From Boswellia sacra (Eukaryota; Streptophyta; Magnoliopsida; Sapindales; Burseraceae): 64,000 nucleotides of DNA. Within the stretch, counting starts at the first letter, position 1. Each line of letters opens with the position of its first letter. Positions 46,642 to 59,400 of the stretch are shown here, piece after piece. The position numbers and the translations under genes are program-made. The stretch spans positions 1-64,000 of the forward strand of contig SNVD02012892.1 of the NCBI GenBank assembly GCA_013180625.2. The letters are read 5' to 3'. The notes below the pieces were generated by a model. That model was not told the DNA's origin. It did not search any database and saw only the letters and a program-made list of their open reading frames with translations.

Positions 46642-47603
46642 ATGTTCACAAAATTATATCTACAGTATGATTTTATAAGTTAATAACCTATACATACTTT
46701 CCTAAGTACATGTACATGTGTATTTAGTTTCGTGTGTATATGCAGCCGTGCTATAATGCATTTTAGGAGTTGCATCATCCTTATTCCTCACAGTAGCAGA
46801 AAGGTTTAGCTTTCTATATTTTGGTCCAAGGGTTATCTTTTTCAAGGTGTTTTGAAATTTCGAGTAAATGCCCAATTCTCATGCGTCTGTCACTCACACT
46901 ATTCAGTATAGTACTATGCCTGTTGTGTAATTGGATTGTTTGGTCTGGAATTTTCAAGGCAGATCTTGGCAGCTTTTGTACTGGTATGTTTAATGATAGA
47001 AGGGTTCCAAAAGTTATGGATTTGATTAGTCCCTTGATGAGATGCCTTTTCTCTTTTATTCTTTCCAAATTAAGCTTACCAAACATGCGAGAGGATATGT
47101 TTAGCTTCTTATGAATATGGCTTTTCAATTTCAGCGTAAACAGTAGACAAGTAGGAATCCCAATAAATGGGCATAAAATGTCTGATTTGATAATACCTTC
47201 GCTCTTGGCAGTAAACCATTTGTGGCAAAGCACTGGCCTTGGTATGCACAAGGCAGCTGCTTTTGCTTTTACTGTCATCAGTTTTTCTCATGATATTTAA
47301 TATTATTATCATTGTTTTATAGGGAAATCTGGAAAATATTCCTGGGGGTTCAGAATGATGTTAGGTTGAAATCGTCATGTAGAACCTGGGTGCTTGCATA
47401 GTACAAACCAAAGCCCCACCAAAGCATCATTTTCCAACCGTCGTTCACAATTTAAGTACTCCTTGTTGCAGGTCTGCCACGAATATTTCATGCATCATCT
47501 GCAATCACAAACCCGGCCACCTTATAAGGAGCTCAAGAGAACTAAAAAAACAGACATTCTCTTATCAATCCAACTGCCCACAAGCCACAAATTGCGCACA
47601 GAC
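46642..47603. other. Intergenic region between B-box and LRR genes
   Basis: Holds the 3' part of the B-box transcript and the LRR gene promoter. A ttataagg box at about 47521-47528 lies some 80 bp before the LRR start codon and may be its TATA element. The 154-codon minus-strand frame has no domain. Confidence 0.45.
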
Positions 47604-48832
47604 ATGAAATCTGTCTTTCTCGCTAGGTTAAAATCTCTCATTTTAGCAGCAGCTGTTGCTCTGTTTCCATCTATTGTTCACTCAGTAACTTTAGACTCCG
47701 ATATAGAAGTTCTTCGACTTCTCAAGCTTTCTGTTGATCCAAACACGATAGCTGAATTTTCCTACATCGGGAGTTGGAACTTCTCGTCGGATCCATGTGA
47801 AACAACAGGAAAGTTTCTGGGAATATTATGCACATACCCTGATCACAACTCAAGCAAACGGGTAACATCTATTGATCTGGACAGTGTTGGATATGATGGA
47901 TTTCTAACACCATCGATTGGAAATCTAACAGAGCTCACTATCCTCAATCTAGGCAGAAACAACTTCAGAGGGCCACTTCCCGAGTCCCTCTCCAGTCTCC
48001 GAGAGCTCACAACACTATCCGCGTCAGGAAATTTCTTAACAGGCAGTATACCTGCAGGACTAACCAGGCTCAAGAAGCTTGAAACTGTAGATCTGTCATT
48101 TAATAACCTCACAGGTTCAATCCCTGCTAAATTTTCCGGTCTAAGAAGACTAACCCAGTTGAGCTTGGCACACAATGAGTTCTCAGGAAGAATTCCAGAT
48201 CTTATTGGATCTTGGCAGCTACAGATATTGGAACTGGACAACAATCAGTTGTTTGGTTACTTGCCAAAGTTACCGGTAAACTTGAGAACTTTATCTCTAA
48301 GCCACAACTTCCTATCGGGACATATCTCATCAATAGGGAGGCTTGTAAATCTCAGATCACTCGACCTGTGTTGTAACCAGTTTTCAGGCCCCATTTCTGA
48401 GGAGATTCTCATGTTGCCTCAAGTGGTTCAAATTAATCTTTCGGTCACTTTACTGAAATAAACGTAATCAAGTTTGCTGGAAGAGAGACTCAGCTTCGAG
48501 ATTTTGATGCGCATGAGAACCTGTTACGGGGTCCTTTGCCCGACAACTTGGTCACTCTCGGGAATTTAACGACCATTAATCTAGCTCGGAACAGGTTCTC
48601 GGGACCGATTCCAAAGAACTACGGGGGAAAAGTGGGGAATTCATGGAGAAGCTTGTTCTTAGATCACAACTTCTTGACAGGAAATCTTCCACCACAGTTC
48701 AAGAGGAGCACAGGGAGGATTAAAGGAAGTCTTGCAAACAACTGTTTAAGATGCCCCTTGACAATGCCATTGTGCAACGGAGGGCAAAGGCCAGGTTCTG
48801 AGTGCTATAGACAGAGCCATGGTGGTCAGTGA
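47604..48832 (+). pseudogene. Secreted LRR protein with one frameshift
   Basis: The start is set at 47604 because MKSVFLARLKSLILAAAVALFPSIVHS is a clear signal peptide. The frame upstream of it is not conserved-looking. An N-terminal LRR cap follows (residues about 28-85, with SSDPC and a later Cys). Then come plant-type extracellular LRRs of the form LxxLxxLxLxxNxFxGPIPxx through residue 280. The frame ends at TAA 48459-48461, but the same protein clearly continues one frame over, from about 48450 (FTEINVIKFAGRETQL...) through more LRRs. That part ends after NNCLRCPLTMPLCNGGQRPGSEC at 48832. A single-base deletion near 48445-48447 explains the shift; repaired, the protein would be about 409 residues. 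No transmembrane helix or kinase is visible, so it belongs with the LRR-only receptor-like/DRT100-like proteins. The lesion may be real or an assembly error. Confidence 0.75.
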
Positions 48833-49265
48833 GAGTTCACACGTTCAAAAGCACTATGGGCGTTTTGTATGAGAACCTTTATAAACTTGTTATAACAATA
48901 ATTAGTATAAATACTTTAGGATTAACACTTATTTTCAATAAACATGGTAATCCTGGACTTTTTCATTCTTTGGTTCAAATCCTGAACATTAATGTAGAAA
49001 TCAATGGCCAAGCTATTTCTTCGTCTTTAACCAATTACACATCTAGAATGATAGATCTCAAATTATCATTACTTACAAAAACACAAAAGAGCTCCCAAGA
49101 AAATTTTTGTCCTTGTTAAATCTGGATCACATAGTAGTCAGTAAATAGGAATAAAATGAATGAAATATAAGAAGAGGAAAATCGAATGAGAGCTAAATTG
49201 CCTGAAAAATTTCAAAAGCTTCTATGAACAGAACTGTTTCTCACTACAATATAAAAGGATGCAGT
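48833..49265. other. Convergent 3' region between LRR and YIF1 genes
   Basis: No gene is supported in this 430-bp gap. It should hold the two 3' UTRs. Confidence 0.5.
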
Positions 49266-51776
49266 TCAGAAAAGCCAATTAACAGTAACGTTGCCAAGCC
49301 ACATGAAAAGTGGGAGTTGTGCAAAAGCAATAAAGATCAAGAGATAGTGATGCCTGCTTGAATCGTGACTCCTCATCTCTGCAAAAAGGACTCTCTTCAT
49401 CGTCTTCACCAAGAAAATTCCCATGCACATACACGTCCACAGGATTAAAAAGTAGTAAGAGTAACTCAACATGATCCTGCCAAGGACAGCGATACACATC
49501 CCCGCAAAAGTATACCCAGCATATGCCACAACATCCAGCAAGGGTGCCTCCCCACTACCCAACGAGAGCAAGGTTAGTTTCAACAGCGCGACTTGCATAA
49601 ACCACCCAAGCAATCCCTTGACAAAAAGCCAGTTTACAGCTTCTGGGCTAAACCTGGCAAAACATGACAAGAGTTATAGGAAACAGAGCAGATTATAAAG
49701 ATGGTGAACTATGGAATTATTTGAAACGAGATTAACTAATTTCATTTTCATAGCATCACAGCATGATATAAAAAGCCATTGCCACAAATAACCTAAAATT
49801 GAAGTGGCTTGGATGATATAGGTATTCTAGACAATATGTGGAAGAGTGACTATGTCACCTGTGCTATCCCAATTCATAATCCCCTGATCATTCAGTTGCC
49901 TTTATGCCACAAAGCACATGAGTTCTGAAAATAATTAATCCTAGACAACATTTGGAAGCACTTGTAACTTCCAATGAAACCTAGATGATAAAAATACACC
50001 TTTAAATATGACAACAAACGAAAACGGTTACAAATTTGGTCCTTAACAAGTGTCAAAGCCCAGCATACCCGACAAACCCCACAATTACCACTAAATTGTG
50101 ATCAGCAAAAACATTATTGCTTCTATACATTCCAGTTATTAGATAAAACTCTTCTCCCGTCACAGTAACATCCAATATATAGCAGAACTAAAAAGTAAAT
50201 TAAGGCAAGTTACCACTATATCTGCTAAATATATAGAAGAATAACTGTTATATTACTTCTCAAAGTCCTTTCACACAGTTCAATGATAACGTGTCATGAC
50301 TGCTGTTTCAATTATGGTTTTAGAAAAACTCATTGTCATAACTTCTTTTGGATACTTATTGTATAACAGATACTAGGTAAGGATTACGTGCTCAAAACGG
50401 TAAATAAACATAGTTACGGATAAAACAAAATTCTGAGAAGATAAAAAAGAAGCAACATCACATTAAAAAGTTTATCACACTTACTTTCCTTGAAGACCCA
50501 ATGTCAAGCCAGCTAGAACAACGTAGGTGCCAAATGCCATAAATGGAATGTACAAGTCTGGTGCATTTATATCATAAATTGGAGGCTTATAAGAAAGCCT
50601 GCCTCCCACTGGCTCAGTTATTCGTGTCCAATGACCCTAATGAAGATTGGAGAGGAAAATTAAACAAAAAATCCTATATGCTGCAAATGAGGAAAAATAA
50701 GCCATTGCCAACAAGAAGAAAAGAACCAATCTTACCCTGTGTAGAAATGGGAAGAGAACAACCTTTAATTTGTTCCTCACATATTGGTCATTCACTTGAA
50801 AATAATACTGAGGGTCAGAAAAGTACCTACTTATCTGTTCATTTAAAACAAAATGCCAGTCATAAATACATATCTTAACATCAAGCTTCAAGAATAATTT
50901 GCAAACAATAACATTTTTTGTCGCATAACCAAAGATATAGACACAATCTGCAAGAATGCAGGTATGTTCCATGAAATGAAGAAACAAATGAACTAACATA
51001 ATGTTACGGCAGATCAATTTTTTACAACAATAATTGTTTAAACTTAAGGCATTTGATATTTTCTTGAATTATTAAAATAAGAAATTCAATTTCAATATTC
51101 GCTAGTTACATTCGCATATACTTATGACCTTTAAGAGACATTTACCAAGCATTCGTGATAGGAACTAACTTGTTCATCGGGGTACTAAAACAAAACATGG
51201 CTTTATAGGATCTCAAGCATCAGGTCACTATTTTAGAGCGACCCAAATTTATCATTTCTTCGCATATAATTGAAAACAGTTATTGACTCATATGGCTCTG
51301 TACACTTCAGGCCACACACGGCATACCTTGTCTAAAAGTGTAAAGAAAATTTCTAACTTTCAAAATGAAGAAAAATTCAAACCAAAGGTCTAATCAAGAA
51401 ATTCAGACAGTACAGAAAAAATATCCTTCAACAAGATCCAACAGACCATATAAGCATATTGTTTGTGCATGTATATAGGCAATACAAAACTTGAATGGCA
51501 AACATTATATTTGTTTTATGGTAGCACCATTCAGCTTATCAATATCTATTTTTCATAGCCTAGACAGAATCATATTTCCAATTACAGCCTTGACAAGCCA
51601 CTTACATTGCTTTGCACATACTCCGAGCTCGACCCTAGTATTTTTTCTCCATATGCACCCAATCCACCTCGGATAAGTCCTGAACCAGCCCCATAAAATG
51701 CATTCCCAAATGGACTAGGCTGGGTGTTTGTTGGTGGTCTTGGCACCCCAGGCTGTGGTCCCACATTGTTATACAT
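49266..51776 (-). CDS. YIF1 family ER-Golgi membrane protein
   Basis: Coding exons on the minus strand are 51606-51776, 50736-50834, 50485-50636 and 49266-49653. All have GT-AG introns and consistent phases, and they give 269 residues. The N-terminal cytosolic part starts [10 protein letters not shown], is Pro-rich, and carries the conserved [24 protein letters not shown]. Exon 2 gives [33 protein letters not shown], and exon 3 gives [33 protein letters not shown]. About five membrane segments follow, ending [15 protein letters not shown]1 pairs with YIP1 and binds Rab GTPases in ER-to-Golgi vesicle transport. Length and ends agree with plant homologues. An intron lies in the 5' leader: the acceptor ctacag is 2 bp before the ATG, and a likely donor is at 52787. 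All family-conserved parts are intact. Confidence 0.93.
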
Positions 51777-52787
51777 ATCTGTAGAAGTGTAAAATAAAGT
51801 AAGAACAAGCAGATTGGTGGAGAACTTTTAGCGAATAGTGTCTAAACTCCCAAAACATAACTGGAAAACTAAGAAATGAGTTTTCCTCGAGTCTCAGTAG
51901 TCCAAGTCATTATATTATTTTAAGGAAAAAAATGAATTTCATTAATAAAAGAGATGGAAATTTAGACATCAAATATGTAAACTAGTTGTCCAGAGGAGAT
52001 TAAGGTAAATACCTAGCTAACAAAAAACTAAGTAGACCCATCTAACAACGTAGTATCTGATTAGATAGACAGAAGCAAGACTCAACAAATCCCAAGGAAA
52101 AAAATATCTTGAAAAAACTTCATGATTGCCATTTTTGGATAGATATGAATGAAAGTGAAGGAAGCAACTCTAAAATCTGAAGAAATCAAATCCCACATGG
52201 AAGTCCAAAATTTAACAAGATAGAAAAGCCTTCTCCTAACTTCAAACATCTAGTCATTTGCTTCTCTCAATCCAATGATGCAACAAAACCGCCAATACAA
52301 CAGTTTTTAATTGAAATAATCCATAATAGAAAGCACCACTCTCTCAAAAGCTCAACAATTCATCTCAAGGTACAAAATTTCACAGTCTTTACAACATATT
52401 ACTACTATAATCTCCTGAACTTTTTAACAACCCTAAAATAACAACTAAAAGCAATTCCAATTCTAATTTAAATTATAATTGTAATTCTAAATCTACATTC
52501 ACTTTATAGATCAAAACAAATCAAAGAACCAAATTTCCTGAACTAACCTTAACTACAGACTCTACAAACAGCAATCTTATACTACAATTGCCGCTCAAAA
52601 AAGCGAGCTTTCTCAAGAACGTTTTCAACTAGAAGCTGAAACGACGACGTTTCAATCCGTATATCGAGTTTTAGGATGAGAATTGTAATTTAAAGCATTA
52701 AGTAAACAGATCAAGAACCTAATTCGCGAATCTCGAAAACGGAAACCAAGTAGAGGTCGATTTGGATCTGAGAACGGGGGGATGTAC

Positions 52788-53000
52788 CTCGAAGAGAATT
52801 GTCGTCGAGTTTCGCGGCGGAAGATCGGAGCTCCGGTGGGGGTTGAATCGACGGCGGTGCTCTGGCTGTCAACGAAACGACGACGTAGAAGGAAACAGTG
52901 AAGAGGAGGAAGTAATAACGGTGAGAATCTAGAAGAAGAAAGAGGGTTAAAAAGCGAAGAGTGGCAGGCACGTGAGTCTCGCGTGCCCCCCAGCCGCACT
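52788..53000 (-). promoter_or_regulatory. 5' leader exon and promoter region of YIF1 gene
   Basis: A good donor (GAG|GTACAT) at 52787 on the minus strand would end a non-coding first exon joined to the acceptor just before the ATG at 51776. This places transcription start near 52,900-53,000. The apparent open frames of 100-127 codons across it have no domain and are taken as leader sequence. The stretch is much more GC-rich than its surroundings, as is usual for plant housekeeping promoters. Confidence 0.5.
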
Positions 53001-53822
53001 TGAGTTGAATCAAGTGTTTTGACTTGTCGAGTCATTCTCCCAATCAGAAATTAACAACTCAGCCTGTCGACAATTAAATTTGAAAATGTTATTTTTGTTG
53101 GGTTTCTTAGGAAGGTCACCACATTGAATAGGCTTTTCTACTTTTTCATTTTTTTAAAACCAAATTTCATACGAGTGCAATAATACTACTATAATTATAA
53201 AGTTTTTTTACATAAATTTAATGTGAGGTGACTATAACAAAATAAATATAATAAATACAAATAAATAATATAATATTAATTGAGTGGTCTCATATTAATT
53301 TTATAAATAAATTTTGTATATAAATTTTATAAATGTAATATTATTCTATTTAAGAATGGTGAAAATAATTAAAACAACAAATTCCCCCACGCTGTTTGTG
53401 CTCTCTATTAAGGGTGGTGCCACTCACTTAGGCTATCTTTAACAAAAATCAAAGACCTCTGTTATAATTTTGGAAATTTTTCTAACCTCTTTTGATGTCA
53501 CTATCTAACAGTTTAATCTAATGGAAAAATGTCTAAAATTTTATTAATTTACCAAGGTTTTTCACATCAAACTTTCTGATAAATTAAATGGTCACATTCA
53601 GATAATAAAAAGGAAATCCCTGATGAGAGGGCAGGAAAATGACGCCTGCTAACTATTTACTTCGGTAATCCGTAAAGGGTATGAATATGTTATATCCAAA
53701 ACCTCGCGGGACGTCTACGTGATTTGCCCTTTGCTTATTTCGTGTATTTTTCCGAAAAAAATTTCCAATCGTGAAGTGCATATCGTAGCTAGAGTTGAAA
53801 ATATGCTCCAACATTTGCGGTA
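53001..53822. promoter_or_regulatory. Shared divergent promoter region (YIF1 / DUF4504-like)
   Basis: About 0.8 kb separates the leader of the minus-strand YIF1 gene from the ATG of the plus-strand gene at 53823. The middle part is AT-rich and non-coding. No defined element was recognised, and the regulatory role is inferred from layout only. Confidence 0.35.
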
Positions 53823-56800
53823 ATGGAGGAAATACTGAAAGTATTGGACAGCTCTCTCTCTACTACGACTTGGCGCCTCAGATCCTCCGCTAGGATTCGG
53901 CTCGAGATTGGTTCTATCTCATTTGTTCCTTTTAAAATTTCACTTTTTTTTTTTTTTGCTTGTTTTCTTTATAGTTTGTATGTCAACTATTTATCTTGTC
54001 ATTTGGTGTTCTGGGTCTTCTTCATTCAAGATCTAAGTTGTCTTTCCTTTCTGGGTATTTCTATTTTTGCTCGGTTGTGTGCTTGTGGGGTTGAATTTCA
54101 ATGATTTGGCAGTGCTGTATGTACTGGCAAGCTAATGTTACTGGTCCGGTAACGTTATTGGGTAACTTGAGAAGGCATACCTCTTTTCACTTTTATACTT
54201 TGAATGTTAATAGTTAAAGGTTTCACCTTGTATATTGAAACGAATAAAAATTGTAAATTTGATTTCCATGTCACCAAACTTGTTGTCTATGGTAATGTTA
54301 CCGGGACTAGAACCTCGGTAATGAAGTATTTTCTATTTCCTTGGTGCAAAATGAACGAAAAATCAAATAAAGTTGGGATTTTTTTTTTTTGGTTATTTAC
54401 AATTCCTTTTATGGTGATTTGGTTTGTAATGTGAGAAATAAATTCATGATTGAGCAACAAAAGTACTTTTTTACTCCATTGCATGGAGGGTTGCCTGTTT
54501 TGCTTTCATTTTGGTCGATTTTGATATTGCATTTTGGATGATTCCAAGGAATTAAGAGCTATCATGAGTTCACAATCATTAATATAGTGAATGCTGTTTA
54601 TCTATGGTTGGAAGTCTTGTTTTTGATTGATGCGAGATTTTTATGAATCATTTTGATGTAAACATAATAAGGCTTTAATGCATATATTTGGAAGTTCATG
54701 GCTTTTACATTACCTTTGTGGTTACTGAAATCATTATTATGTTTACTCATATTAAATGTTAGAAATGATTTATATGCTTATTAATTTGGTGAATGTGATT
54801 TGATAGATTTCTTTGGCAGATATTCTGGCATTGTGCACTGGAATGAGGCCAGTTATCATGATAGACTATGGTGGAAAGATGCCCTTGTTGCAAAACCATC
54901 TATGCCAGCTTCTTCATCTTTGCCAAAAGGTTCGACCTCAGACATATTCACCAGAAAATTGATAGATTCAACAAGAGTTTCACAAAGCCTTTGTTTAAGT
55001 GTTTGTGTAGAAGTTAAAAGTTGCGAGTCCATGAGAACTGTGTGATTAGTTGAGCTCTTGATTATTGGTGTCAGTGGTATAAGTGTTAGATTGGTAGATT
55101 TGTTCTAGGAAGGTGGAGATGGCGTGATATGATTTTTCCAGTCTATGAATAGAAAAATCTAGATGATAGTGCAGTAGAAATCCTTTTTTCTTTTTTAATC
55201 AATTGAAGTGTTATGTTTTCTTGTGGAAAAAACAGAAAAGGGCTACAGCTCTGTGTCCTTTTCATTTCCCAGTATTTTTATTGTTATCATTTAGAACCAT
55301 TTCTGTCAGAAAATAAAATCAACAATGTCTTTTGGTATCAAAAACAAATGCTAAAGTGTATATTAATAATGTAAGTTTCAAGTTGAATCTTAAGTTAAGT
55401 AATAGATAGATTCTAGCCTTTTCAGGTAGAGTTGTTCATATAAAATTTCTTTTATTATTCTTTTTTTTTTTTTTTTTTGGTTCTTAAACAGTCCTTTGTT
55501 TTTAAGTTGGGGTAGTTTTCTTTTTGGATAGATCCAGAGGCTGCTTCCAGATTGGTCTTGGTTTTATGTATTTCTCCACTTTTTGTAAATCGACCCTGTT
55601 GATACAAATGTTGTTTCTTATGAGAGAAAAACAACCATGATGACAATAGCATCTCCTTCACTGTAGAATTTTCCTTCAGGATACGGTTCAAAATTTGTTT
55701 AACATTATATATTCTTTAGTCTGATTCAGTTTGGTGGAGTTGCTGTTACTGCCCAACGTAATCATTATGCTTTTGATAATAATATGTATGTCATTTGGTT
55801 TTGTTTATTAATATGTTATTGTGTATTGAGGATTAATATTTGCTCCCTCTCAGGAGTCGCCTGCTTTTGAGCATCTGAGAGTAATGATCATAGAAGAGAT
55901 GGTATACTTGGTCCATGTGAAAGAGCTTGGTGAGTATGTTAGCTCAAGCTTGACCTCGGAAGCTGACTTGCAGTTTGTGAACTTGGAACAGGATCCTCCC
56001 AAGGTTTCTCCCCGCTGCAGGCCTTTTGTTTTTTTTTTTTTTGGTAATTCCATTTATCACTTCTTAGTGTGCTCTTTTTCCTATTTCAGTGAGTACTTTT
56101 TCAATCTGTTTCAGATGATAACACATACCGAAGAAACCTCAGTAGCTATGGAACTATTAGCAGTTCAGAAGTTGTTCTCGTCATATTTTCCACTCAATAG
56201 TATGAACAACAATCCTGTATTAGATAACAGGAAAGATGACACTGCTAATGCCAAATCATCTGATGAACCTGCTTCCTCTCAATCTTCTGAAGTTATTGAT
56301 CTTAGTAGCTGCTTGCATGACACTCAGGTTACTATACCAACCTTGAATGGGTATAACTTCTTATCCTCATTCTGACAATTGCATGCATTACTCATGAGAG
56401 TACAGATTATTGTGCTATATTCATCATGCCATTCTGATTTGGTCATAACTTTAATCATAATTTGAAAGCTAATTATCAGCTTGCTTCAATCATTTGTAAA
56501 TTGTTGTCTTGCTTTTGGCATCTTATATAATAAAAAAACACTGGGTGTTTCATATGCTGCAGATGGCTTCTTGGTTATCCAGTAGTGTATTTGTTTGGCA
56601 AGGAGCATATTGATGACGCTGTTTATAATCTTTCAACAAAGTATCTTCATATCTTTAGAATTTTAATTCGCAGGTTTGTTCTTCTTCTTATTTATTCCTC
56701 AATGTTCATAGCTACTGTCTGACAAATCAGTTTTGACTGCACAATAGAATGCTCTGTTCTCTCATTATTAAGGTATCAATTTTTCCTGCAATTTTTATTT

Positions 56801-58613
56801 TCTTTCTTCATCTAAAAACTGATGATGATGATGATGATGATGATGATAATAATAATTTTACAGTTTGTTTAAAAGACCATCTCTGTGTTGATAAAATAAG
56901 CGTGATTTTTTTTCCCAAAAGCTAATAACTTGAAAAGTTAGTAGAGGGAATACTTATTTTTGACGGTCCCCTTGATGAAAGGAGATTCTCATGAACACGA
57001 TGCTGGGGAGACATTTTATGAAATTTGCTTGGCAACCCTTTAGATATATCTGGAAAATTCTGCAATATACCTGTCTAGTGGTCTCTATTGCAAATTCTGC
57101 AATATGTCAAATACTCAGTTAGAGGCTTAATCTAATGGTTTGCCAATGTCAAATTTGTTACAGTAAACTGATTCCAAAGTTTTAGGTATTGCAGGAATGG
57201 TGCCCCTAAAGGATCTTCACCCGAAGAATTAATGAGGTAAAACTACATTCCTTGACTATACTTTTAGGCAAATGAGATAAAGCTAAACTAGATAGGATAA
57301 TTTCTGTCCCAAGAGCAGTTTGCTTTGAGCTGTAGTAGTTTTGGAGAGAAATAGGGAGATGTTTAATGATGATGATGATAATTAGAAATGTGCTAGTTCG
57401 TATATGGATTTTGTGTATTTTGGACAAGAATGCTGTCTGCTTCATACATGATCACGACATAAATGTGCTATAATCATTTTTATATGGGCCAGTAAAAAGT
57501 AAAGGGAGGAGCTGGGTGTGTCTATCTGATAAAAGGCTAGCAAACAGATGAATTTTTCTATGGCTTGATACTAGACCTTAGAGAACTGCTGTGCAGAACT
57601 GGTTTCAGGCTTAAAATGACACAGGTGGTATAATGGTTTACTTCTATTTTGAGATTCCAAATTGTTTCATTTATTGAACGAGTAGGATAGATATAATGAC
57701 AGCCTGATTGGTAATTGAAGGATCTTCACTGATTTATTTAGTGAAATTTGATAAGAATGGATATGGGAGAGACTGAGAGAAAATAAATTTAACCGGGTAG
57801 AATTAGCTAGAAGGGATTTTGTGGCAGAAACTAACTTTTTCACTAAGAATCAAGACAATGTGCCAGTCCCTCTTTTTCTCCTGACGATGGTTGCAAATTT
57901 AGAGTCAAATACTCCCGTTGGCTGCCGTATGTACTTTTATCCAACACACTTGTTTTATGGATTCCTGAAATGGGTCTCTTATTCTTTGGATCATGGCTGA
58001 TTACATACCCTCTCATAATTGGGCAAGAATATCTTGAGTTGGGCAGTGGGCTTCTAATACAAAAAGATTGAAGCTTGGTATATCAAGACAAGCCTGAGGC
58101 CATCATGCAGTGTCGGTCCCACCGAGATAAATTATGATTTAGGGATGATTCCAACTTAAGTACTTTAACATGAAGCTGGTGTGGTAAATATATCTACCTG
58201 TGCTCACTGGACAATGTTTGGATCTACTGTAAGTGTGTTCTCATTTCTATTTTTTTTTCTAGTAATAGTCATCTTCATTGCCATCATTGTCCTGAATCTA
58301 TAGTGAAAGACAGTTGGTCCTTACGTGCATGTTAATTGTTAGAATTGTAGGAACCTTCATAAATTATATGTATAAATGACCACTAGAAATATGTTGATGA
58401 TCCATAAGATATTATTATCAGTTACTGCATGTTGAGATTAATTTTTCTGACAGTTTTACGGTGCCTTATGATCTGAGCATGGCGGGAAGCAAAGAGCCAT
58501 GGGCAGAGATGTTTTTGGCCAAATTGCAATCAAAGTGGGGTAAGTGCAAGCAAACTTGGAGGACATTGCAGATGGAGGTTAGTGAATGCTTTCCACAAGC
58601 CATAGCATTATAG
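53823..58613 (+). CDS. Conserved uncharacterised protein, probably DUF4504 (C1orf74-like)
   Basis: Seven exons join in frame with GT-AG introns: 53823-53910, 54820-54929, 55854-56003, 56115-56350, 56563-56673, 57195-57236 and 58454-58613. They give 298 residues. The protein starts MEEILKVLDSSLS and continues IDILALCTGMRPVIMIDYGGKMPLLQNHLCQL, a hydrophobic stretch followed by a charged turn. The middle (about residues 130-190) is low-complexity and Ser/Asp-rich. The conserved second half has NGWLLGYPVVYLFGKEHIDDAVYNLSTKYLHIFRILI and FTVPYDLSMAG...WAEMFLAKLQSKWG, ending in SECFPQAIAL. This layout recalls the UPF0739/DUF4504 family found in plants and animals. I give that assignment from memory at moderate confidence. 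No catalytic motif or membrane helix is evident, and function is unknown. Exon 6 is only 42 nt. Confidence 0.75.
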
Positions 58614-59400
58614 TGTAAGACCTAATGTAACACCCGTCATTTTTCGCTCATAGTATTGGAAAAAGGATGAGTATGTACAGTTTTTTAAGAAAAGCTTTCT
58701 ATGTCTCTGAGCATTTCTTCTTCAAAGTCTAATCTTGAAAGTTCAGAAACAAGAGGAGCTTCAGTTAGAATACAACATTTGACGTCGTACTGAATTGTGA
58801 ACTTCATATTTTAGAAGATGTGCTCAAAATGAAAACGGCAACAACTTTGGCTATTAGTGGAACCCTGACTCTAGAATTCGAGAAGCAATGGGACCCAGAA
58901 AATTATCAAAAGACCTACTTTACAGATAAAGCATAAACATGTAAATACGTGGATCTTTAATAACATAACATGAGAAAAGGGATAAAAGCTGTAACTCTAC
59001 AGACAATATAAAAACACTTTGCATTTGCTCAAGTCGTCTTATCAGTCAATTGCGTAGGACATTATACATTTCACATTTCTGTATTAATATTCAGGATAAT
59101 TAATGTAATGATGGTTGCACGTTGCTCGATGACCTCTTTAGGAGGCAGAACGTAATTGACAAACACGAGAAAAATATTTTTTTATTCACTAAAGCCTGAA
59201 GGCCCAAGTCCTTCATCATTACACGGAGGTACAAAGACCTGCCTTCAAAAAAAAGTAAAATAAGAGAAGACAATAGAGGGACAAAATTTGATTGCAAGCC
59301 CTCTTTCATGGAAAATTCAAGCTAACTTCTATGACAAACATCAAAACAAGAAGAAATAAAAGGAGAGTTAAAAAAAAAAGGCAACTATTGATATTGGCTA
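58614..59400. other. Convergent 3' region
   Basis: The 3' ends of the DUF4504-like and fructokinase genes face each other here. No further gene is seen. Confidence 0.5.

Noticed and set aside
47394..47603. Upstream extension of the LRR protein by 70 residues
   Set aside because: The added part lacks a signal peptide and would bury the clear one starting at 47604.
47843..48244. 133-codon minus-strand frame
   Set aside because: Complement of the LRR coding region; the Leu/Ser pattern mirrors the LRR codons.
52652..53035. Minus-strand frames of 100-127 codons before YIF1
   Set aside because: They lack domains, and the conserved YIF1 start MYNN follows an acceptor downstream; better explained as 5' leader.
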